Positions 52,249 through 58,315 of a stretch of DNA of 58,315 nt are shown piece by piece. The first letter of the stretch is position 1, and every line of letters begins with the position of its first letter. Below the pieces are notes generated by a model. The model ran no database searches. It saw only the letters and a program-made list of their open reading frames with translations, and had not been told where the DNA came from. The stretch covers positions 1 through 58,315 of the forward strand of contig JAFXBE010000013.1 of NCBI GenBank assembly GCA_017516765.1, in the 5' to 3' direction. This DNA comes from Clostridia bacterium (lineage in GTDB: Bacteria > Bacillota > Clostridia > Christensenellales > Aristaeellaceae). Both the position numbers and the translations under genes were made by a program.

Positions 52249-53301
52249 ATGGCAGTGAAGCGGATGGGGCAGCAGACCATCATTCTGCCCAACAAACCGG
52301 CGATCCTTGCCGGGGCGGCATGGGTGGGACCCAAGGAAGGCAAGGGCCCGCTGGGCAGTCTGTTTGACCATGTAACCGAGGATGAATCCTACGGGCAGCA
52401 GAGCTTTGAACTGGCAGAGCGGCAGATGGTGCTGGATGCGGCCCGTGCCGCCATCCGCAAGGCAGGGGTGAGGGAAGGGGATATCCGGTTCCTGCTGGGC
52501 GGCGATCTGCTCAACCAGATCATCTCGGCGTCCTTTGCTGCAAGGGAGCTTGCGTTGCCCTTTCTGGGACTGTACGGAGCCTGCTCCACCATGTGCGAGG
52601 CGCTTTGTCTGGGCAGTATGCTGCTGGACGGGGAGTATGCGGACCATGTACTGTGTACGGCCAGCAGCCACTTCTGCACCGCCGAGAGGCAGTATCGCTA
52701 TCCGCTGGAGTACGGCAACCAGCGCACACCCACCGCTCAGTGGACAGTTACGGGTGCAGGGGCTGCGGTACTCAGCCTGTCCCCCGGCAAAACGCCCATG
52801 GCAAGGATCACTCACGCCTGTGTGGGGCGCGTGGTGGATCTGGGGGTGACCGATGCCAACAACATGGGCGCAGCCATGGCACCCGCCGCTGCGGATACAC
52901 TGCTTGCCCTGTTTGAGGATACCCATACCGCTCCGAGGGATTACGACCTGATCGTAACCGGCGATCTGGGCAGAGTGGGAAGGAATCTGCTGCTGGAGCT
53001 GATGAACTCCCAGGGAACGCCGCTCATAGAGGATCGATGCCTGGATTGCGGGCTGCTGATCTATTCCCCGGAACAGGACTGCCATGCCGGTGGCAGCGGC
53101 TGCGGCTGCAGCGCAGTGGTGCTGAATGCCTGCCTGCTGCCGCAATTGCAGGAAGGAAAGCTTGGGCGCATCCTGTTCATGTCCACCGGCGCATTGATGA
53201 GCCCCACCAGCAGCCTGCAGGGGGAGAGCATTCCCGGGGTGGCCCATGCGGTAGTACTGGAAAGCCCCAAGGCAGAAAGGAATACCCGCCATGACTTTTG
53301 A
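52249..53301 (+). CDS. spoVAD: Stage V sporulation protein AD
   Basis: A 350-residue thiolase-fold protein that binds dipicolinic acid on the spore membrane. The family is recognised by ILAGAAWVGPKEGKGPLG, LPFLGLYGACSTMCEAL (the former thiolase nucleophile region) and the SGCGCSAVVLNA end. It overlaps spoVAE by 11 bases. GGAGG lies eight bases before the start. Confidence 0.94.
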   Translation: MAVKRMGQQTIILPNKPAILAGAAWVGPKEGKGPLGSLFDHVTEDESYGQQSFELAERQMVLDAARAAIRKAGVREGDIRFLLGGDLLNQIISASFAARELALPFLGLYGACSTMCEALCLGSMLLDGEYADHVLCTASSHFCTAERQYRYPLEYGNQRTPTAQWTVTGAGAAVLSLSPGKTPMARITHACVGRVVDLGVTDANNMGAAMAPAAADTLLALFEDTHTAPRDYDLIVTGDLGRVGRNLLLELMNSQGTPLIEDRCLDCGLLIYSPEQDCHAGGSGCGCSAVVLNACLLPQLQEGKLGRILFMSTGALMSPTSSLQGESIPGVAHAVVLESPKAERNTRHDF

Positions 53302-53665
53302 TCTTTGGATGTATGTGAAGGCCTTTGCGGTGGGCGGCGCACTCTGCGCCGTCGGGGAGGCGCTGTGCCTGAAAACCGGCTGGACACCTGCCCGGATCCT
53401 GGTTGGCTATATTCTGACCGGCGTTGCCCTGAGCGCATTCGGGCTGTACACGCCTTTGGTGGATTTTGCCGGTGCGGGCGCATCGGTGCCCCTGACCGGT
53501 TTTGGGCACAGCCTTTGTCAGGGGGTGATCCATGCGGTACAGGAGCGGGGCTGGATCGGTGCGTTTTGCGGCGGTCTGACTGCCACAGCCGGAGGTATCG
53601 CCGCAGCGATTTTTTTCGGCACCATCGTTGCCGTATTCTGCAAACCGCACATGAAGGGGAAATAA
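53291..53665 (+). CDS. spoVAE: Stage V sporulation protein AE
   Basis: A 124-residue SpoVAE (AEb-type) membrane protein with four hydrophobic segments and the conserved GAGASVPLTGFGHSL motif. It resembles SpoVAC and completes the minimal three-gene channel. AAAGGA lies just before the ATG inside spoVAD. A terminator follows directly. Confidence 0.92.
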   Translation: MTFDLWMYVKAFAVGGALCAVGEALCLKTGWTPARILVGYILTGVALSAFGLYTPLVDFAGAGASVPLTGFGHSLCQGVIHAVQERGWIGAFCGGLTATAGGIAAAIFFGTIVAVFCKPHMKGK

Positions 53666-53666
53666 A

Positions 53667-53701
53667 AAAGCTTCTCCCGCTTTGGCGGGAAAGAAGCTTT
53701 T
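53667..53701. terminator. Bidirectional terminator between spoVAE and spoVM
   Basis: AAAGCTTCTCCCGC pairs with GCGGGAAAGAAGCTTT (small internal mismatch) around TTTG. T-runs follow on both strands, serving the convergent spoVAE and spoVM genes. Confidence 0.8.
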
Positions 53702-53710
53702 GGCGGGAAC

Positions 53711-53791
53711 CTACCGCTGTTTTTTGGAAAGCAGCTTCAGAACGCCGCTGAGGAAACGGGGCGCACGGATGCAGATCATCTTCACAGCCAT
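53711..53791 (-). CDS. spoVM: Stage V sporulation protein M (SpoVM)
   Basis: A 26-residue amphipathic peptide, MAVKMICIRAPRFLSGVLKL and then LSKKQR, with the length of Bacillus SpoVM and its layout: hydrophobic start, a conserved proline (residue 11) followed by R-F-L, G, and a basic end. SpoVM marks the convex forespore membrane and anchors the SpoIVA coat platform. GGAGG lies seven bases before the ATG and overlaps the stop of the upstream small membrane gene. Too short for most gene finders, hence easily missed. Confidence 0.85.
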   Translation of the reverse strand: MAVKMICIRAPRFLSGVLKLLSKKQR

Positions 53792-53795
53792 GGGT

Positions 53796-53987
53796 TCACC
53801 TCCCCGATTGACCGATACGCAGCAGCACGAAACCGGCTGCGATCAGCAGAATGCCGAGCAGCGCCAGCCATGCCCATTTGGGAATGCACAGAAACACCAG
53901 CAGGATGCCTGCTGCCAGCAGCACAATGCCGGCGATGGTCAGAAGTCTGCTGTTGCCGGGATAACATTTTTCGTAGGGATAGGGCAT
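53796..53987 (-). CDS. Small two-helix membrane protein upstream of spoVM
   Basis: A 63-residue protein with a Tyr/Pro-rich start (MPYPYEKCYPG) and two membrane helices (residues 15-34 and 39-57) joined by a KWAW turn. No family recognised. The ATG at 53987 is chosen because GAGG lies eight bases away; a GTG three codons earlier lies in that site. Its TGA overlaps the spoVM ribosome site, so the two are co-expressed. A sigma-E-like promoter upstream suggests a mother-cell sporulation role. Confidence 0.72.
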   Translation of the reverse strand: MPYPYEKCYPGNSRLLTIAGIVLLAAGILLVFLCIPKWAWLALLGILLIAAGFVLLRIGQSGR

Positions 53988-54008
53988 CGGCTTCACCTCG
54001 CTCGCTAC

Positions 54009-54037
54009 ACGATATGCGGGGAAGTGCGGAAAAGTGA
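54009..54037 (-). promoter_or_regulatory. Possible sigma-E promoter of the spoVM unit
   Basis: On the minus strand, TCACTTT (54037-54031), 14 bases and CATATCGT (54016-54009). The -10 fits CATAnnnT and the -35 is 5/7 to TCATATT. The spacing is at the low end. Confidence 0.45.
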
Positions 54038-54042
54038 ATAAA

Positions 54043-54076
54043 AAAAATCACCCCGGCGAACCGGAGTGATTTTTTT
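54043..54076. terminator. Terminator of hup (symmetrical)
   Basis: AAAAATCACCCCGG and CCGGAGTGATTTTT form a stem with one wobble and loop CGAA. T-runs occur on both strands. It ends hup and insulates the spoVM unit. Confidence 0.82.
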
Positions 54077-54103
54077 GTTAGCCACCATCGGTGACCGGTC
54101 AAC

Positions 54104-54379
54104 TTACTTGTTGACGCTCTCCTTCAGGGCCTTGCCAGCCTTGAAAACGGGAGCCTTGGAAGCAGCGATCTTGATCTGCTCGCCGGTGCGGGGGTTGCGG
54201 GCCATGCGGGCGGGGCGCTTGCGGACTTCGAAGCCGCCGAAGCCGACGATCTGAACCTTCTCACCATCAGCCAGAGCTTCGGTGATAACTTCGGTCACGG
54301 CACCCAGAGCCTTCTCGGCATCCTTCTTGGTGAAACCAGTCTTCTTAACGATGGCGGCGGTCAATTCAGCTTTGTTCAT
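54104..54379 (-). CDS. hup: DNA-binding protein HU
   Basis: A 91-residue bacterial histone-like protein. MNKAELTAAIVKKTGFTKKD is the dimerisation start; GFGGFEVRKRPARMARNPRTG is the DNA-wrapping arm with the intercalating proline. The ATG at 54379 follows AAAGGAGGT by nine bases. Its codon bias is strong, consistent with high expression. The leader contains a CCACGC/GCGTGG hairpin. The HU-mazG-spoVB-spoVT order is frequent in Firmicutes. Confidence 0.95.
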   Translation of the reverse strand: MNKAELTAAIVKKTGFTKKDAEKALGAVTEVITEALADGEKVQIVGFGGFEVRKRPARMARNPRTGEQIKIAASKAPVFKAGKALKESVNK

Positions 54380-54477
54380 AACGGTAGTACCTCCTTTTGT
54401 TGTGGCCACGCAGAGCGTGGACTGTAAAGAAATCCGGGGGAAAAGCCCACGGTTACAGGGTTTTTTGTTCAAACCCT

Positions 54478-55923
54478 TTAGCCGTTTTGTTTTCCTGCTT
54501 CCCAGTATACATCCATTTCTGATAAAGTCAAGTCCTCAACGCATTTTCCTGCGTTTTTCACTTGCATTTCCATGGCACGGAAGCGGGAAATGAATTTCTC
54601 AACCGCAGAAAACAAAGCAATATCGGGGTTTTTGCCGCACAGACGGCAAACGTTAACAACTGAAAAAAACAGGTCGCCGATTTCTTCTTCCGGGTCTTTT
54701 CCGCTCTGCAGGTTCTCTTTTACCTCGTCCGCCTCTTCGTAGACCTTCTTGAGGGCCTCTTCTGCGGAGTCGAAATCGAACCCCACCTTGGCGGCTTTTT
54801 TCTGCACCTTGCTGGCCCGCAGCAGGGGAGACAGCCCGGTGGAAACATTGGCCATGGCATCTGCATGGGAGGATATGCCCCGCTGCTGACGCTTGAGCGC
54901 CTCCCAATTCTCCAGCACCTGCTCGGAGGTATCGGCCTGTACTTGCCCGAACACATGGGGGTGCCGCTCGATCATTTTGCCGCAGATGGCGCTGGTAACA
55001 TCCAGCAGGTCAAACTCGCCATGCTCTTTGGCGATCTCCGACTGCATGGCTACCTGCAAAAGCACATCGCCCAGCTCGTCGTACATATGGTCGATATCCT
55101 CTTCCCGTACAGCCTGGATGTATTCGTAGCTTTCCTCCAGCAGATCGGGCAGGATGCTCTCGTGGGTCTGCTCCCGATCCCACGGGCAGCCGTCGGGTGC
55201 GCGCAGACGGGTGACCACCTGCACCAGATCGTCCATATCGTAACGGCTGCGGCTCAAGTAGGGCACCCCGGGCACATAGACCGCCGTCAGGTGATCATAG
55301 TGCTTCTGCCGATCCAGTTCGAACAGCGGGATGGATACCGCCTTCAGCTCGCCGGTCTCTTCCTTGCCGGTGATCAGCGTTACCTGCATCTCTTCGGGCA
55401 GCAGGCTCAGCAGCTTCAGCTTGCAATCGCCGGCACAGGCCTGAGAGTGCAGCTCGGTCAGCAACAGGGCTTCTTCGGGGGAGTGGGGCGCACGCTCAAA
55501 ATCGGCAGCGGAATACAGCCGCACCGAAGGCGCAGGGGCATCCACCAGCGCAAGGCAGCGGGATGCGTGGCTTACGCCCGGCAGGATGGTGCAGGGGGTA
55601 TGCTTTTTAGCAAACAGACGGCTTGCCGCAGCCACAGTCGCATCAAAGGAAGCATCGCTGACCGCATAGCAAACCGGCTGTTTGCTGCAAAAATCCGCCA
55701 GTCTGCGGGCGACCGCTTCGTTGAACTCGTCAAAATCTTCGCAGGTGTCGTACAGGTCGTCCATGGTATCAAAGGCGATGGCTTCCTGCTTGAGCCATGC
55801 AGCCATGGGGTGGCGGGCGGTGCGCAGCACCAGATGCCCGGCTTCCCGCAAAGCGCGCTCCACGCCCCGGGTCAGAAAGGCTTCGCCGCCGGTGCCCAGC
55901 GTAACAACAGTCAATTGCTTCAT
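54478..55923 (-). CDS. mazG: MazG pyrophosphohydrolase with tetrapyrrole-methylase domain (YabN type)
   Basis: A 481-residue two-part protein. Residues 1-215 resemble the tetrapyrrole (corrin/porphyrin) methylase fold (VVTLGTGGEAFLTRG at the start), as in YabN. Residues 230-470 are MazG, an all-alpha NTP pyrophosphohydrolase: LLEESYEYIQAV with later YDELGDVLLQ gives the ExxE...ExxD metal site, and a second, weaker repeat follows. It may clean up aberrant nucleotides. It starts two bases after the spoVB stop. Confidence 0.92.
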   Translation of the reverse strand: MKQLTVVTLGTGGEAFLTRGVERALREAGHLVLRTARHPMAAWLKQEAIAFDTMDDLYDTCEDFDEFNEAVARRLADFCSKQPVCYAVSDASFDATVAAASRLFAKKHTPCTILPGVSHASRCLALVDAPAPSVRLYSAADFERAPHSPEEALLLTELHSQACAGDCKLKLLSLLPEEMQVTLITGKEETGELKAVSIPLFELDRQKHYDHLTAVYVPGVPYLSRSRYDMDDLVQVVTRLRAPDGCPWDREQTHESILPDLLEESYEYIQAVREEDIDHMYDELGDVLLQVAMQSEIAKEHGEFDLLDVTSAICGKMIERHPHVFGQVQADTSEQVLENWEALKRQQRGISSHADAMANVSTGLSPLLRASKVQKKAAKVGFDFDSAEEALKKVYEEADEVKENLQSGKDPEEEIGDLFFSVVNVCRLCGKNPDIALFSAVEKFISRFRAMEMQVKNAGKCVEDLTLSEMDVYWEAGKQNG

Positions 55924-55925
55924 GG

Positions 55926-57521
55926 TCAGTTTTCCTCCTTCTTTGGTACAGCTTTACGGTGGAAACGGCGCAGGATGGGCGCCAGTTCCTCCCGGGTGAT
56001 CGCGCCGGTCATCATGGCGGCGCCGGCGTAGGCGGCCACGCCCACAACCACCTGCACCAGCGTCCAGATGCCGTGGGTGGGCAAAAGGTGCATACTGCCC
56101 AGCAGCACCAGCGCCATGATGGCGGTGGCCAGCGCAGGGCGGCCTGCAATATTCCAGATATCCAGCTTCATGCCGGTATACTTGCGTACATAATACAGAT
56201 TGGGCAGCATGCTGATGGTATAGCAGCTGAGCGACGCGATGGGTGCGCCATAGATATTCACCGAAGGTGTACCGATGAGCGTGTAGTTGAGGATCACCTT
56301 CACGATAACGCCCGCCAGCAGGGTGTACATGGGAATGCGCTGCTTGCGCAGCCCCTGCAGGATGCCGCTGGTGGACTGTACCACCGTAAACAGCACGATG
56401 GTCAGGCTGGAAAGGCTGAGCAGGTTGGCGGTGATCTGCAGGGCTTCGGGGGTATCGAAATGATAGACCAGATCCAGCAGTTGCTTGCTGAGCATGCTCA
56501 TGCCGATGGAGCAGGGCAGCCCCACCACAAAGGAAAGCCGCAGTCCCAGCGCACTCTGGCGGCGCATCTGCTTGCCGTCGCCCTTTGCCATGGCGGCGGA
56601 AATGGAGGGTACCAGGCTCATGGCGATGGCGGTGGCCAGTGCGGTGGGCACGTTGATCAGCGTGAGCACATAGCCGGAGTAGCGGCCGTACAGCCCCAGC
56701 GCCTCATTCCGGGCAATGCCCGCAACCACCAGCCGGTTCAGCAGCAGACCGCTGTCGATAAAGGAGGCGATGGGCACGATGCATGCCCCCAGCGTAATGG
56801 GGATGCTGAGGGAGAGCAGCCTGCGCAGCAGCGTTTTGCCGGATTCGTTTTCTGTATCGGCTGCCTGCTCGATGGCGTTGAAGGCATTCCGCTTGCGGTG
56901 GTAAACGATCACCATATACAAAAGGGCGGCGGCTTCTGCCAGCGAGGTACCCAGCAGCACGCCTGCGGCGGCATAGGCAATGGAGACCCGGCTGCCCAGC
57001 CATGCCAGCGGCAGGGCAACGAACACTTTACCCACCTGCTCGATCAGCTGGGAGATAGCGGTGGGCACCATATTCTGTTGTCCCTGCATAAAGCCGCGCA
57101 GGGCAGACATAACGCACACCAGCAGCAGCGCCGGAGCGATGGCCACAAAGCCGGGCTGGGTGGATACATCTCCCGAGCGCACCGCCAAAGTGGGGCTCAT
57201 CACGATCATCAGCAGCATGGCGATAAAGCCCAGCGCGCTGAGCAGGCACAGGGCGATGCGGAAGATGCGCTTTGCCGTGCGGGGATCGTCCTTTGCCAGC
57301 GCAAAGCTGACCATGCGGCTGATAGCCACCGGCAGACCGGCGGAGGAGATGGTCAGCAGCATGTTGTAGGTGGGGAATACCAGCTGATAGGTACCCATGC
57401 CCTCGTCACCGATGAGCCATGCCAACGGGATGCGGTACAGTGCGCCCACGATCTTGCAGATGATGCCCACAAGGCTGAGCACCGTCATGCCGCTGACGAT
57501 GGATTTCTGTGTGTTGCTCAA
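55926..57521 (-). CDS. spoVB: SpoVB-like polysaccharide/lipid flippase
   Basis: A 531-residue MOP-superfamily flippase with about 14 membrane helices. LVGIICKIVGALYRIPLAWL in part and GMGTYQLVFPTYNMLLTISSAG-type segments match SpoVB/YabM, which help make the spore cortex by moving lipid-linked precursors. The start is the TTG at 57521, seven bases after GGAGG; an ATG 24 codons upstream has no ribosome site and overlaps the leader. A promoter is nested in the preceding terminator. mazG follows. Confidence 0.88.
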   Translation of the reverse strand: MSNTQKSIVSGMTVLSLVGIICKIVGALYRIPLAWLIGDEGMGTYQLVFPTYNMLLTISSAGLPVAISRMVSFALAKDDPRTAKRIFRIALCLLSALGFIAMLLMIVMSPTLAVRSGDVSTQPGFVAIAPALLLVCVMSALRGFMQGQQNMVPTAISQLIEQVGKVFVALPLAWLGSRVSIAYAAAGVLLGTSLAEAAALLYMVIVYHRKRNAFNAIEQAADTENESGKTLLRRLLSLSIPITLGACIVPIASFIDSGLLLNRLVVAGIARNEALGLYGRYSGYVLTLINVPTALATAIAMSLVPSISAAMAKGDGKQMRRQSALGLRLSFVVGLPCSIGMSMLSKQLLDLVYHFDTPEALQITANLLSLSSLTIVLFTVVQSTSGILQGLRKQRIPMYTLLAGVIVKVILNYTLIGTPSVNIYGAPIASLSCYTISMLPNLYYVRKYTGMKLDIWNIAGRPALATAIMALVLLGSMHLLPTHGIWTLVQVVVGVAAYAGAAMMTGAITREELAPILRRFHRKAVPKKEEN

Positions 57522-57642
57522 GCTTGTCCCTCCGATACGGGCACAGGACTGCCCGGTTTCCTGTTGTATGTCCTGCGGTCTGAGCCGCTGCAAATAGTAT
57601 GCACAGTCTTTTGCCGCCTGAAAGACCTATACGGAAAAAAGC

Positions 57643-57687
57643 AGCAAAAACCGCAGCAATGCTATTATATGCACATTGCTGCGGTTT
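57643..57687 (-). terminator. Terminator of spoVT
   Basis: On the minus strand, AAACCGCAGCAATG pairs with CATTGCTGCGGTT (13 bp) around a 12-base loop and is followed by TTTTTGCTGC and later a T6 tract. Confidence 0.8.
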
Positions 57688-57692
57688 CGCAA
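57664..57692 (-). promoter_or_regulatory. Promoter for spoVB-mazG inside the spoVT terminator
   Basis: TTGCGA (57692-57687), 17 bases and TATAAT (57669-57664), with the -10 in the hairpin loop and the -35 at the stem base. The same bases read CATATAAT, which also fits a sigma-E -10, but no sigma-E -35 is seen. Confidence 0.55.
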
Positions 57693-57717
57693 GCGGTTCG
57701 AGCGAAAGGGACGCCGT

Positions 57718-58272
57718 TTACTGCTCCATCTGGCGGCCCACAATGCCTGCCGCGGTCTCTGCCACCTTCACTTCAGCATCGCCCATGCGGGTGCCCTGTT
57801 CTTTACTCAGCAGCAGCACCGCGCCGATGGCTTCGCCGTCGGCAATGATGGGGGAGACCACCTGCGCCGTGTAGCCTGCAATATCCTCCTCGTTGGTCAC
57901 TGCCACGATCTTGCCGCCCACCGCCCGGTTGATGGCCACCGTCTGCCGGTTGGCGATGGCGGTTTCCAGCTCAGGGCTGATGGGCTTGTCGTTCAGCTCC
58001 TTTTTGCTTACGCCGCTGGCTGCCACCACCTGGTCCCGATCCACGATACAGGCGATGTGTCCCATGGAGCGGAAGATAGATTCCGTATAATCCTTGGCGA
58101 AAGCCGACATTTCGCCGATGGGGGAGTATTTCTTCAGGATGACCTCGCCATCCCGGTCGGTGTAGATCTCCAGGGGGTCGCCCTCCCGGATCCTCAGCGT
58201 GCGCCGGATCTCCTTGGGGATCACCACCCTGCCCAATTCGTCGATCCTGCGTACAATACCCGTTGCTCGCAT
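57718..58272 (-). CDS. spoVT: Stage V sporulation protein T (SpoVT)
   Basis: A 184-residue AbrB-family regulator of forespore genes. Residues 1-50 are the swapped-hairpin DNA-binding domain (MRATGIVRRIDELGRVVIPK, then RIREGDPLEIYTD); the remainder is a GAF-like domain (GVSKKELNDKPIS, then VVSPIIADGEAIGAV). The ATG at 58272 has AAGGAGG ten bases upstream. A CATACCA at 58306-58300 resembles a sigma-G -10, but its -35 would lie beyond the window. Confidence 0.94.
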   Translation of the reverse strand: MRATGIVRRIDELGRVVIPKEIRRTLRIREGDPLEIYTDRDGEVILKKYSPIGEMSAFAKDYTESIFRSMGHIACIVDRDQVVAASGVSKKELNDKPISPELETAIANRQTVAINRAVGGKIVAVTNEEDIAGYTAQVVSPIIADGEAIGAVLLLSKEQGTRMGDAEVKVAETAAGIVGRQMEQ

Positions 58273-58315
58273 TGTTTCCCTGCCTCCTTGCCGGCGCAAT
58301 GGTATGGTTTGAGCA

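Overview
The window looks like a chromosomal segment of a GC-rich, spore-forming member of class Clostridia (Bacillota). Three things point that way: the classic Firmicutes gene clusters, a large set of sporulation genes (yqfC, yqfD, spoVAC/AD/AE, spoVM, spoVB, spoVT), and strong Shine-Dalgarno sites with frequent GTG/TTG starts. I cannot name the genus from sequence alone. There are no tRNA or rRNA genes, no CRISPR array, no transposase gene and no prophage.

Layout. 1-333: the end of a small structured repeat element plus an array of GC-rich palindromes. 334-4551 (-): pyrimidine-nucleoside phosphorylase, two small polytopic membrane proteins and a membrane-anchored M20 peptidase. 4615-10851 (-): the macromolecular synthesis operon dgt-dnaG-rpoD-trmK-nif3-zinc ribbon, ended by a terminator at 4578. 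11061-16471: dnaX-rsmA, a convergent Mrr-like membrane protein, then a nadD-yqeK fusion, rsfS and an acetyltransferase. 16520-17660: a less GC-rich patch with a divergent hypothetical gene and XRE regulator, followed by a second copy of the repeat element. That copy is inserted in a terminator and flanked by an exact 32-bp duplication of the terminator hairpin. 17661-23298: a deoxyribosyltransferase-like gene, tmcAL, a secreted leucine-rich-repeat protein, ackA, and a flavodoxin/MarR pair.

23447-30607 (+): yqfC-yqfD, then phoH-pgpH-ybeY/cdd-era. Here ybeY and cdd are one fused gene, dgkA is missing, and PgpH carries a long Pro/Gln/Ala repeat tail. 30826-39039 (+): maf-mreBCD-mrdA-minD-rodA, the cell-elongation cluster, with minD but no minC or minE. 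39067-43956: a secreted or anchored EEP-fold phosphatase/nuclease and a heterodimeric ABC exporter preceded by a possible leader peptide. 44378-48560: a SNF2 helicase and a convergent membrane-anchored transglutaminase-like protein.

48642-51336 (-): jag-yidC-yidD-rnpA-rpmH, the cluster that normally flanks dnaA at the origin. Here the divergent neighbour is a spoVAC-AD-AE operon with a sigma-G-like promoter, and no dnaA or DnaA-box cluster is seen. 53711-58272 (-): spoVM (a 26-codon gene) with a small membrane protein, hup (HU), mazG, spoVB and spoVT.

The most interesting signals are the terminator-duplicating repeat element, the spoVM/small membrane protein unit, the YbeY-Cdd fusion, the possible two-part membrane transporter beside the M20 peptidase, and the leader peptide ahead of the ABC exporter.
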